Virus record (IMG/VR): IMGVR_UViG_3300017917_001949
Location: 1-29,903 of that record
DNA length: 29,903 bases
Strand: one strand, 5' to 3'
From: a virus
Shown: positions 22,908 to 28,922 of the stretch, piece by piece
Position numbering within the stretch: the stretch's first letter is position 1
Layout of the letters: every line of letters starts with the position of its first letter
Notes under the pieces: model-generated
The model's database searches: none
What the model was told of the DNA's origin: nothing
The model's input: only the letters and a program-made list of their open reading frames with translations
Position numbers and translations under genes: made by a program

Positions 22908-24824
22908 TTAGAGTTTTATAAATTGTTTTGTTAATTGTTTATTTTGGTTGTTTAATACTAAATAGTAGTGACCCATATTTGCTGCGGTCATGTCAATTTG
23001 TTTGTATCCCACTGTGGAACCTTGACCTGAAATTTCACCAACTTGTTTCACTAATCTACCTTGCATATCATAAATACTACCATTTAACTTAATATTCGGG
23101 TCAGGGAAAACAACCTCAACCTCAAACCAACCCGTTGTTGGATTTGGTCTAATAAGTGCGGTGATTTCAGTAGCATCTCCCGGAACACTAATTGGGGACA
23201 TCTTATAGTAAAGTGTAGTTACTTGACTTGCTAAGTTTATCTCTAAATGGTCTCCATTATTATCTGATGCGTCCATTAATTGTCTCACATAAATGTTTGT
23301 ACTAACATCAGTGTTACCAATCGGACTAAATTTTATTTTAAAAGGAGTGTGAGTACCAACCAATCCGTCTTTTTGTTGGTTGTTCATACCACCAAATCTG
23401 ATAGTACCCGCAGCCTCATCATGAGTAACATATTGTAACCATGGACCTCCGTTGAAGTTAGATACGATTTCGTCAAATCTTACTTTTGTTTTATCGTATT
23501 TCATTTCAAACTGTAAACCATAATTTTGGTCACCGTTTGTGTTGATGTTAAATGGAACATACATTGGTTGTCCGATTGATGATACGTTAGGAATCTCAAC
23601 ATCTAACTTACCTTTGTAAACCGCCTTAGCAACTAACACACCTGAACTGTTATATACAGGAGATGAATAGGTTCTATCAACGTCACCTAACACAAAGTAC
23701 TTAATGTCTACGTTAGTTAAGTTTGCGGTACCAACACTATCCACGATATAGTTGTATGCTGTTAAGTGGTTTGTCCATTCTGTCCATTGGTTGGCACCTA
23801 ACACCAAAGAATCGTAAACACTCTTATGGAATGCGTGAATCATTGTTGTTGTGTCAATCTTTTTAAGTCCACTTATGTTTGCGTAAATTAAATAAGGGTC
23901 ACCACCATCAAGTATACCGTTTTTGTTAACGTCACCAATCAAATACGCCAAACCATGTTTCAAGTAGTTGTGTGATGTGGTTTGGTTAACGTCAGTAATT
24001 GAATATTCATCATATGTTTTAACCGCATCGGATATGGTTACACCGTAATCTCTAATTACAGTCATACTATCCACAGGGAACCTTACAGTTAATTTATATT
24101 TTGTATTTTTATCTACATTATTAAGTGAGTATACACCTGCGGTGTCCACTTGTTGTGAAGAAACAAATTCACCTGTGTTAAATTTCGTACAAATAATAGT
24201 AGGTCTCAATCCAGAACTTGTCATTGTAGGTGGTAACCATACTTTACCACTGATAACCAAGTTACCCAAAAGTTCCAAGTGCATGTCTTTTACATTCAAC
24301 ACAGCAACGTTGTCACCAATTGTGGTACCATCGTATTTGAACATACGAGCCCAGTTAATCTCAACACTATCAGCATCGAAGTTTGATGCAACGTTATTGA
24401 TGATAAATTTGTTATGTATCAAGAAAGTATCTGTGGTAATTTGAGAACCACTTGATAATACTAAGTAGTTTCTAGCAACTGTGTAGTTAGTGTCAGTTGC
24501 ATATGTGTATGAACCGGTAGTTGCATTATAACCCGAATACTTGTTGTTGTTAAAGAACTTAATAGACAACGCGGGGGTCATACTACTAACAGTTGCATCA
24601 ACAGTTGTTGATACGTGAGTAAAAAGTTGTTTTCTATATTGGAAATCAACTTGGAAGGTTCTCACATCCACAGATGGTGCTGCGTCATATTTGAACACCA
24701 CATCCAATGTGTCTCCTCTTTTAATGGTTTTATAGGCAACAGGGTTACCTATACCCGGTGTTGTTTGAGCGAATGCCGATGATACAGCAATTAATGCGAC
24801 AAGGGCGAAGATTAGTTTTTTCAT
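22908..24824 (-). CDS. T9SS-sorted cohesin/dockerin-like surface protein
   Basis: 638 aa. Signal peptide MKKLIFALVALIAVSSAFAQ (1-20). A beta-rich N-domain (about 28-185) is followed by a carboxypeptidase-regulatory-like beta segment (about 188-260) and a dockerin-like calcium loop GDVNKNGILDGGDPYLIYA (297-315) with its partner YFVLGDVDRTYSS (376-388). A cohesin-like beta-sandwich lies at about 405-545 (GQPMYVPFNINTNG, GLQFEMKYDKTKVRFDEIV). The C-terminal type A Por-secretion sorting domain is at 558-638: IRPNPTTGWFEVEV, GSIYDMQGRLVKQV, IDMTAANMGHYYLVL and a basic KQFIKL end. That domain sends proteins through the Bacteroidota type IX system to the cell surface. The stop-start overlap with the upstream gene is 4 bases. 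Confidence 0.85.
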   Translation of the reverse strand: MKKLIFALVALIAVSSAFAQTTPGIGNPVAYKTIKRGDTLDVVFKYDAAPSVDVRTFQVDFQYRKQLFTHVSTTVDATVSSMTPALSIKFFNNNKYSGYNATTGSYTYATDTNYTVARNYLVLSSGSQITTDTFLIHNKFIINNVASNFDADSVEINWARMFKYDGTTIGDNVAVLNVKDMHLELLGNLVISGKVWLPPTMTSSGLRPTIICTKFNTGEFVSSQQVDTAGVYSLNNVDKNTKYKLTVRFPVDSMTVIRDYGVTISDAVKTYDEYSITDVNQTTSHNYLKHGLAYLIGDVNKNGILDGGDPYLIYANISGLKKIDTTTMIHAFHKSVYDSLVLGANQWTEWTNHLTAYNYIVDSVGTANLTNVDIKYFVLGDVDRTYSSPVYNSSGVLVAKAVYKGKLDVEIPNVSSIGQPMYVPFNINTNGDQNYGLQFEMKYDKTKVRFDEIVSNFNGGPWLQYVTHDEAAGTIRFGGMNNQQKDGLVGTHTPFKIKFSPIGNTDVSTNIYVRQLMDASDNNGDHLEINLASQVTTLYYKMSPISVPGDATEITALIRPNPTTGWFEVEVVFPDPNIKLNGSIYDMQGRLVKQVGEISGQGSTVGYKQIDMTAANMGHYYLVLNNQNKQLTKQFIKL

Positions 24825-25321
24825 AGTAGTTTATCGAGTAAGTTTATTGTTGTTTTCTTTATTGCGGAACTTGCGGATTCTTGATTGAATTTACCTCCCT
24901 CATCAATTATGATTGTTGAAGTAGATATTTCAGTCGATTTACCCTCCCCAAATTCAGTTTTTATTTTTTTACCTCCTTTATAGAGAACACCCTTCATTCT
25001 AATGACGGTTGTACTTTTATCTTGGTGAAATACAGCAATTCCTGAATTAGTATTGACAATATCAAAGAATATCAATTCAATCTGTATTGAGTATTCAGCC
25101 CCTTCTTTGGCCCCGACCAAGATTAAACTGTCTTGTTCATTTATTATTTCTTGAACAATGTTTCTAACTCCAAACGCTAAATTTTTGTTACCGACAAGGG
25201 CACCAATACGGATATTGTTAACCACGGGGTCAACAAAAATTGTTGGTCCTGTCTGAGCAGTTACACTCAAAAAAGGACATAGGAATAGCACAGAAAAGAT
25301 TATACTTTTGATAAGTCTCAT
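24821..25321 (-). CDS. Secreted protein, possibly CsgG-related, unknown role
   Basis: 166 aa. Signal peptide about 1-22 (IIFSVLFLCPFLSVTAQ). The mature part is alpha/beta with segments that recall the CsgG/lipoprotein-like fold (IRIGALVGNKN, AEYSIQIELIFFDIVN, TVIRMKGVLYKGGKKIKTEF) and ends in an amphipathic helix (AIKKTTINLLDKLL). The likeness to the downstream CsgG-like protein is by eye and weak. No lipobox. It lies upstream of and overlaps the T9SS-sorted gene by 4 bases, so the two are coupled. Confidence 0.6.
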   Translation of the reverse strand: MRLIKSIIFSVLFLCPFLSVTAQTGPTIFVDPVVNNIRIGALVGNKNLAFGVRNIVQEIINEQDSLILVGAKEGAEYSIQIELIFFDIVNTNSGIAVFHQDKSTTVIRMKGVLYKGGKKIKTEFGEGKSTEISTSTIIIDEGGKFNQESASSAIKKTTINLLDKLL

Positions 25322-25345
25322 GGTTATACAGTAGAATAATTTAGA

Positions 25346-25606
25346 TTATTCAGAAACTTCGTCTTCTGATTTATTATTCTTGTTGTTAATCCACTTATCA
25401 ACAGATGCGATACCGAATGCACCCAAAGTAATAACTAAAAATCCGTCGAATATAAATTCATTAATCACCAAAGGTTTACCCATCCAACCTGTTACAAGGT
25501 CAACGATTAGGGCAATAACCATCATGAAGAAAGATAAAAATCCGACTACTGATTTCTCGTTAATTGTGTTGTTATCGTTAAATAACGTTCCAAAAAATTT
25601 TTTCAT
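25346..25606 (-). CDS. Holin-like two-helix membrane protein
   Basis: 86 aa with two hydrophobic helices (about 19-40 and 49-68) joined by a short loop (GWMGKPLVIN), a Lys-containing N-terminus (MKKFFGTLFNDNN) and a charged C-terminus (NNKNNKSEDEVSE). Size and layout fit class II holins. No endolysin is visible in this window, so lysis function is unproven; it could also be a membrane partner of the secretion genes that follow. It is the first gene of the minus-strand cassette. Upstream, 25607-25727 is an AT-rich divergent region without a clean minus-strand promoter. Confidence 0.6.
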   Translation of the reverse strand: MKKFFGTLFNDNNTINEKSVVGFLSFFMMVIALIVDLVTGWMGKPLVINEFIFDGFLVITLGAFGIASVDKWINNKNNKSEDEVSE

Positions 25607-25727
25607 AGTTGTAGTTTGTGTTTGTTTTTATGTTTGGTTATTAATAAATATCCCGGCAAGTTGTTAAGGAAAAAAAACTTGAGAAAATCAAGTCTAAAAA
25701 AAAATTATATCTTTTTTGATACTTTTC

Positions 25728-25758
25728 TTTGTTTTTTGAATACTTATTGTTATCTTTG
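25728..25758 (+). promoter_or_regulatory. Promoter at the head of the tRNA array
   Basis: TTTG (25728-25731), a 19-base spacer, then TATCTTTG (25751-25758): a perfect match to TTTG-N19-TAnnTTTG. Confidence 0.8.
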
Positions 25759-25789
25759 TAGAAGATTTAAAAACTAAATAAAAAATTCA

Positions 25790-25879
25790 ATGACACGCAA
25801 CACACATACAATGTCGTTTACTATCTGTTCAAAATGGGCGGAAGTGGTTGATATTGCCATGTCTCGAGGTGTCTTGTAA
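25790..25879 (+). CDS. 29-codon leader ORF or small structured RNA
   Basis: The ATG at 25790, about 31 bases after the promoter, opens a 29-aa frame (MTRNTHTMSFTICSKWAEVV and nine more residues) ending in TAA at 25877-25879. It is bounded by a strong promoter and a strong terminator, so a short transcript is likely whether or not it is translated. Its last codons hold TCTCGAGGT (25862-25870), exactly complementary to ACCTCGAGA (25910-25918), the 5' arm of the terminator. The same stretch can also be read as RNA: GACAC (25792-25796) pairs with GTGTC (25869-25873), closing an 82-base domain. Coding status uncertain. Confidence 0.4.
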   Translation: MTRNTHTMSFTICSKWAEVVDIAMSRGVL

Positions 25880-25910
25880 GTTGTTTAGTTTTAAAACGAT
25901 ATTAAAGGAA

Positions 25911-25940
25911 CCTCGAGAGAAATCTCGGGGTTTTTTTGTT
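25911..25940 (+). terminator. Terminator before the first tRNA
   Basis: CCTCGAGA (25911-25918) pairs with TCTCGGGG (25923-25930, one G-T pair) around GAAA, followed by seven T (25931-25937). It stands only 4 bases ahead of tRNA-Ala, so the tRNAs depend on read-through from here or another promoter. Confidence 0.85.
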
Positions 25941-25943
25941 TTA

Positions 25944-26016
25944 GGGCTGTTGGTATAGTTGGCTAACACACGACATTTGCACTGTCGAATCCCCGGTTCG
26001 AGCCCGGGACGGTCCA
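25944..26016 (+). tRNA. trnA-TGC: tRNA-Ala (TGC)
   Basis: Acceptor GGGCTGT/ACGGTCC (two G-T pairs), anticodon stem CGACA/TGTCG with loop TTTGCAC, T-arm CCCGG-TTCGAGC-CCGGG, discriminator A. CCA is not encoded. Confidence 0.93.
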
Positions 26017-26022
26017 CAAAGA

Positions 26023-26034
26023 TGTTCTTTGACA
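26023..26034 (+). promoter_or_regulatory. boxA-like antitermination site 1
   Basis: TGTTCTTTGACA, between tRNA-Ala and tRNA-Phe. The same 12-mer recurs at 29507 and with one change at 28188. It resembles the rRNA-operon boxA (TGCTCTTTAACA in E. coli; Bacteroidota rRNA leaders carry TTCTTTGA-type versions). Confidence 0.55.
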
Positions 26035-26048
26035 TATTGGTTTAATTT

Positions 26049-26121
26049 GGTACCGTAGCTCAGTAGGTAGAGCACCAGACTGAAAATCTGGGTGTCACTG
26101 GTTCAAATCCAGTCGGTACCA
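26049..26121 (+). tRNA. trnF-GAA: tRNA-Phe (GAA)
   Basis: Acceptor GGTACCG/CGGTACC, anticodon stem CCAGA/TCTGG with loop CTGAAAA, T-arm ACTGG-TTCAAAT-CCAGT, discriminator A. Confidence 0.95.
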
Positions 26122-26127
26122 CAAATT

Positions 26128-26201
26128 GTCTCCGTAGCTCAGTTGGTTAGAGCACCTCACTTTTAATGAGGGAGTCACGCGTTCGAGTCGCGTCGGGGAC
26201 A
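26128..26201 (+). tRNA. trnK-TTT: tRNA-Lys (TTT)
   Basis: Acceptor GTCTCCG/CGGGGAC (one T-G pair), anticodon stem CCTCA/TGAGG with loop CTTTTAA, T-arm ACGCG-TTCGAGT-CGCGT, discriminator A. Confidence 0.95.
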
Positions 26202-26208
26202 CAAAGGT

Positions 26209-26324
26209 TGATTGGGGAATGGGTAACGTATAACGTGTCAGTAGTTCGTGGTTATCTCGGAGTTTGAACTGTCAGAGTAACGCCAATCATAAAAGGGGAT
26301 GTCCACTGAACCATCTTCTCCTTT
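26209..26324 (+). ncRNA. Structured non-tRNA element between tRNA-Lys and tRNA-Val
   Basis: TGATTGG (26209-26215) pairs perfectly with CCAATCA (26283-26289), closing an 81-base domain with an inner AGTTC/GAACT. A second hairpin pairs AAAGGGGA (26292-26299) with TCTCCTTT (26317-26324). It is tRNA-sized but has no T-arm or anticodon arm in the right place. No open frame of note. Confidence 0.45.
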
Positions 26325-26333
26325 CCTTGACTT

Positions 26334-26407
26334 AGTTCCTTAGCTCAGTTGGTTAGAGCATCTGCCTTACATGCAGAGGGTCGTTGGTTCGAATCCGACA
26401 GGGACTA
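26334..26407 (+). tRNA. trnV-TAC: tRNA-Val (TAC)
   Basis: Acceptor AGTTCCT/AGGGACT (one T-G pair), anticodon stem TCTGC/GCAGA with loop CTTACAT, T-arm GTTGG-TTCGAAT-CCGAC, discriminator A. Confidence 0.93.
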
Positions 26408-26458
26408 CAATTTTTTTTTAACCCTTTACAACGGTTTAGGAAAGTCTATATTTTACAT

Positions 26459-27253
26459 ATGGACTATAAAAAAATTTATAACAGTATAATTGAAAAAAGA
26501 AAGTTAAATAAACTACCCAAAGATGTGTACGGTGAGAAACATCACATTTTACCAAAATGTTTAGGTGGCGATGATGAAAAAAATAATTTAATTAGATTAA
26601 CGGCAAAAGAACATTTTATTTGTCACCTTTTATTAAGTGAGATGTTTCCGAAAGAAAGTTTTGAATGGTATAAAACAAACCATGCGTTTCAAATGATGTG
26701 TTCGTCCACATCAAAACACTCAAGATATTTCAATAGTAGAATTTACGAATTGAAAAAGAATGATTTCAGTAAAACGATGTCATGGTCTCAATCCGGTGAA
26801 AAAAATTCACAATATGGTAAATTTAAATCAGAGGATACAAAAGAAAAAATTAAAAATTCAGTTAATAAACGATTAGGTAAAAGTGATAACCTAAACCATT
26901 TAGAAAGAAAAAAATTAAATAGACAAGAAGAATTTTTGAACTACACATACGAAGGGGTTTTTTATGGTAAACAAAGAAGAAATCTAATTTTAAAAATTTT
27001 TAAGATAGATTTGACTTTAGATTTCGATAATAAAATCAAAGAATTAAAAGATTTATTGATGAAGATGTATTGTGTTGACATGAACTCAACAACGGAAATG
27101 GGTGAAAAATTAAATGCGGATAGTGAAACAATTAGAAACTATTTGAAGTTATTTAAAATCCCATTACGAACATTGTCCGAGTCCATAAAAAATAGTAATC
27201 AAACACGGGTGAAGTCCTATGGTGGGACAGCGGTCTCCAAAACCGTGACTTAG
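26459..27253 (+). CDS. HNH homing endonuclease in the tRNA array
   Basis: 264 aa from ATG 26459 (MDYKKIYNSIIEKRKLNKLP); the frame is open back into tRNA-Val, which is not coding. The HNH core lies near 26-58: GEKHHILPKCLGG with the His pair, then NNLIRLTAKEHFICHLLL. The middle is Lys/Asn/Ser-rich (QSGEKNSQYGKFKSEDTKEK, a NUMOD-like DNA-binding style), and the C-terminal part has a helix-turn-helix-like stretch (TTEMGEKLNADSETIRNYLK). It is a freestanding homing-type nuclease expected to cut DNA lacking the insertion. Its last 49 bases are also the first 49 bases of tRNA-Trp, and its TAG stop (27251-27253) falls in the tRNA variable region. AT-richer than its neighbours. Confidence 0.85.
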   Translation: MDYKKIYNSIIEKRKLNKLPKDVYGEKHHILPKCLGGDDEKNNLIRLTAKEHFICHLLLSEMFPKESFEWYKTNHAFQMMCSSTSKHSRYFNSRIYELKKNDFSKTMSWSQSGEKNSQYGKFKSEDTKEKIKNSVNKRLGKSDNLNHLERKKLNRQEEFLNYTYEGVFYGKQRRNLILKIFKIDLTLDFDNKIKELKDLLMKMYCVDMNSTTEMGEKLNADSETIRNYLKLFKIPLRTLSESIKNSNQTRVKSYGGTAVSKTVT

Positions 27254-27283
27254 GTCTAGAGGGTTCGATTCCTTCCACCCGTG
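27205..27283 (+). tRNA. trnW-CCA: tRNA-Trp (CCA), with enlarged variable region
   Basis: Acceptor ACGGGTG/CACCCGT, D-stem GTCC/GGAC, anticodon stem GCGGT/ACCGT with loop CTCCAAA, T-arm GAGGG-TTCGATT-CCTTC (one G-T pair), discriminator G as expected for Trp. Oddities: base 8 is A rather than T, and the variable region is 12 bases (27247-27258) with a GAC/GTC mini-stem instead of about 5. The 5' part overlaps the end of the HNH gene. Confidence 0.85.
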
Positions 27284-27305
27284 CAAACTTTAAAATTAAA
27301 AAACA

Positions 27306-27737
27306 ATGGAAAGAGATGACAACATCGATGCCGTCAAAATGAAATTTGAGGCGGAGAAAATGAAACTAAGGGAAGAAAGGGAACGAAGGATTAAAGAGTT
27401 TTGGGAAAACGGAATACCCAAATTGAACAATCCTGAAGATGTGCCGACACTTCCAAGAGTAGATGAAAAAGAATGGAAAGAATACTATGTGCCAAGATTA
27501 ATTGATGCGGGTGCAATCCCTAAAAAAGATTTAATCCATGGTCAGATTTATATTGGTGAACATAGGAATACAACCATAGCAAGATGGAATCAAGAAACAA
27601 ACAAATTTGACCACATGAGATACAAGTTTGGTTGGATGAAAGATGATTGTAACCATTTTGAGGATGATGATGGGTTCGCACTATTCGTTCCAATTAGATT
27701 GGGCACACAAGAAGAATGGGACGAAAGAATTAAATAA
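27306..27737 (+). CDS. Conserved phage protein of unknown function in the tRNA array
   Basis: 143 aa. The N-terminal third is a charged helix (VKMKFEAEKMKLREERERRI). The C-terminal two thirds look folded and carry a pattern I associate with a widespread phage hypothetical family: DLIHGQIYIGEHRNTTIARW, FDHMRYKFGW and NHFEDDDGFALFVPIRLG. No catalytic motif is identified. It starts 22 bases after tRNA-Trp and ends 3 bases before tRNA-Arg, so it is probably on the same transcript as the tRNAs. Function unknown. Confidence 0.82.
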   Translation: MERDDNIDAVKMKFEAEKMKLREERERRIKEFWENGIPKLNNPEDVPTLPRVDEKEWKEYYVPRLIDAGAIPKKDLIHGQIYIGEHRNTTIARWNQETNKFDHMRYKFGWMKDDCNHFEDDDGFALFVPIRLGTQEEWDERIK

Positions 27738-27740
27738 GAT

Positions 27741-27814
27741 GCTCTCGTAGTTCAATGGATTAGAACATTTCACTACGGATGAAAGGGTTGGGAGTTCGAA
27801 TCTCTCCGAGAGTA
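27741..27814 (+). tRNA. trnR-ACG: tRNA-Arg (ACG)
   Basis: Acceptor GCTCTCG/CGAGAGT (first pair G-T), anticodon stem TTTCA/TGAAA with loop CTACGGA, T-arm GGGAG-TTCGAAT-CTCTC, discriminator A. A34 is expected to be edited to inosine. Confidence 0.93.
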
Positions 27815-27820
27815 CGATAA

Positions 27821-27890
27821 GGTCAGTTTGGTCGTGGAGGCCAGTTAGTCTGCAAAACTAACGGAGTTGGTTCGATTCCAACATTGACCT
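27821..27890 (+). tRNA. trnC-GCA: tRNA-Cys (GCA)
   Basis: Acceptor GGTCAGT/ATTGACC (one G-T pair), anticodon stem TTAGT/ACTAA with loop CTGCAAA, T-arm GTTGG-TTCGATT-CCAAC, discriminator T as expected for Cys. Confidence 0.93.
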
Positions 27891-27896
27891 CAATAT

Positions 27897-27971
27897 GGTA
27901 GATATAGTTCAGTTGGTTAGAACGTCTGATTGTGGTTCAGAAGGTCGTCGGTTCGAATCCGATTATTTACC
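27897..27971 (+). tRNA. trnH-GTG: tRNA-His (GTG)
   Basis: Acceptor GTAGATA/TATTTAC with an extra 5' G (27897) facing C73 (27971), the usual His identity pair. Anticodon stem TCTGA/TCAGA with loop TTGTGGT, T-arm GTCGG-TTCGAAT-CCGAT. CCA follows at 27972-27974 and may be encoded. Confidence 0.93.
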
Positions 27972-27977
27972 CCATAT

Positions 27978-28054
27978 TGGAATATAGCTCAATTGGTTAG
28001 AGCATTCGTCTGATACGCGAAAGGTTATAGGTTCGATTCCTATTATTCCAACCA
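27978..28054 (+). tRNA. trnI-GAT: tRNA-Ile (GAT), CCA apparently encoded
   Basis: Acceptor TGGAATA/TATTCCA, anticodon stem TTCGT/GCGAA (one T-G pair) with loop CTGATAC, T-arm ATAGG-TTCGATT-CCTAT, discriminator A (28051), then CCA at 28052-28054. Confidence 0.93.
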
Positions 28055-28059
28055 AACAT

Positions 28060-28134
28060 TGCGGGATGTGTAGAAAATGGTTATCTCGTCAGTCTCATAA
28101 GCTGAAGTTCCCGGTTCGAGTCCGGGTCCCGCAA
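28060..28134 (+). tRNA. trnM-CAT: tRNA with CAT anticodon (Met, or Ile2 after lysidine)
   Basis: Acceptor TGCGGGA/TCCCGCA, anticodon stem TCAGT/GCTGA (one T-G pair) with loop CTCATAA, T-arm CCCGG-TTCGAGT-CCGGG, discriminator A. The D-arm is irregular: GG is present in the loop (ATGGTTA) but only about 3 stem pairs (AGA/TCT). Anticodon CAT alone cannot tell elongator Met, initiator or Ile2. Confidence 0.85.
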
Positions 28135-28153
28135 CAAATTTTTAAAAACATTT

Positions 28154-28184
28154 TGTAATTCAAGATTTCTTTTGTATATTTGAA
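28154..28184 (+). promoter_or_regulatory. Internal promoter of the tRNA array
   Basis: TTTG (28154-28157), a 19-base spacer, TATATTTG (28177-28184): perfect consensus, directly before a boxA-like site and tRNA-Thr. Confidence 0.85.
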
Positions 28185-28187
28185 ATG

Positions 28188-28199
28188 TTCTTTGAAATA
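28188..28199 (+). promoter_or_regulatory. boxA-like antitermination site 2
   Basis: TGTTCTTTGAAA starts 4 bases after the -7 element and ends 3 bases before tRNA-Thr; it is the same motif as at 26023 and 29507 with one base changed. Confidence 0.55.
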
Positions 28200-28202
28200 A
28201 AT

Positions 28203-28276
28203 GCCTCCTTAGCTCAGCTGGCCAGAGCGCCTCACTTGTAATGAGGATGTCGGCGGTTCGAATCCGTCAGGAGGCT
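28203..28276 (+). tRNA. trnT-TGT: tRNA-Thr (TGT)
   Basis: Acceptor GCCTCCT/AGGAGGC, anticodon stem CCTCA/TGAGG with loop CTTGTAA, T-arm GGCGG-TTCGAAT-CCGTC (one G-T pair), discriminator T. Confidence 0.95.
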
Positions 28277-28281
28277 CCGAT

Positions 28282-28353
28282 GGTCTCATAGTTAATCGGC
28301 TATAATATTGCCCTGTCACGGCAAAGTGCCGGGTTCGATTCCCGGTGGGACCG
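28282..28353 (+). tRNA. trnD-GTC: tRNA-Asp (GTC)
   Basis: Acceptor GGTCTCA/TGGGACC (one T-G pair), anticodon stem TTGCC/GGCAA with loop CTGTCAC, T-arm CCGGG-TTCGATT-CCCGG, discriminator G. Confidence 0.95.
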
Positions 28354-28355
28354 CA

Positions 28356-28600
28356 ATGAGTAAGAGATACTCACGAGATTTGGTACCATTTCTTAACAAA
28401 GGTATAGTTGTCGCCTCACACAACTTTAAAGAGGAGGTCGTCGGAATCATGGGATTAACAAACCCACCGAGTATGTTTGACAGGTTTTTATGTGGTAAGA
28501 CACTAATGAAAAAGACCCATTTTTCGATGGTAACTTAGGGTTATCAATATCATTTATGGGGGATATGGTTCTCGAAACAGTGGGAGAAACCCGTTAAAAT
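28356..28600 (+). ncRNA. Long structured region between tRNA-Asp and tRNA-Ser
   Basis: Six consecutive stem-loops can be drawn: TGAGTA/TACTCA (28357/28368), AGTTGT/ACAACT (28406/28420), TCGG/CCGA enclosing GGG/CCC (28441-28470), CCAT/ATGG (28517/28527), ATATC/GATAT (28547/28562) and GGTTCTC/GAGAAACC with one bulge (28567/28584). A 60-aa frame (28356-28538, starting MSKRYSRDLVPFLNKG) runs through part of it and has no recognisable family. The regular hairpins favour an RNA, but a small protein cannot be excluded. Confidence 0.45.
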
Positions 28601-28630
28601 CTACTTACCGTAATCTCAGGTAGGGAAATT

Positions 28631-28718
28631 GGAAGGATGGCAGAGTTGGTCTATCGCGTCAGACTTGAAATCTGAAGTACTCGCAAGGGTACCGTGGGTT
28701 CGAATCCTACTCCTTCCG
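28631..28718 (+). tRNA. trnS-TGA: tRNA-Ser (TGA)
   Basis: Acceptor GGAAGGA/TCCTTCC, anticodon stem TCAGA/TCTGA with loop CTTGAAA, a long class II variable arm (GTACTC-GCAA-GGGTAC type), T-arm GTGGG-TTCGAAT-CCTAC (one G-T pair), discriminator G. Confidence 0.95.
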
Positions 28719-28719
28719 C

Positions 28720-28917
28720 AGGTCGTCTTTTTTCATACTCGCACCGATGAGGGGATTGTTGAGACGTTAAAGTAACAATGTAAACTAATCGGGGGTTTTT
28801 ATTAGTTCTCCAGAAGACTATGGTCACTTTCCTTACCGAAGGAGTTTCCTGACCTAAAACTGAAACTCAAACGATAGAAAGAAGTAGGGACTTATAAGTT
28901 TAACCTGAACTTGTCCC
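28720..28917 (+). ncRNA. Structured region between tRNA-Ser and tRNA-Glu
   Basis: About 200 bases without a gene but with serial hairpins: ATTGTT/AACAAT (28755/28774), AACTAAT/ATTAGTT (28783/28801), CCTT-ACCG-AAGG (28831-28842), AGTTTC/GAAACT (28843/28862), and a bulged GGGAC..AAGTT/AACTT-GTCCC (28887-28917) just before tRNA-Glu. No long open frame. Confidence 0.45.
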
Positions 28918-28922
28918 GAAAT

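Noticed and set aside
26209-26289. A seventeenth tRNA
   Set aside because: The 7-pair end helix and 81-base length fit, but the 17 bases before the 3' arm cannot form a T-arm with TTCRA and no anticodon arm is positioned; kept as a structured element instead.
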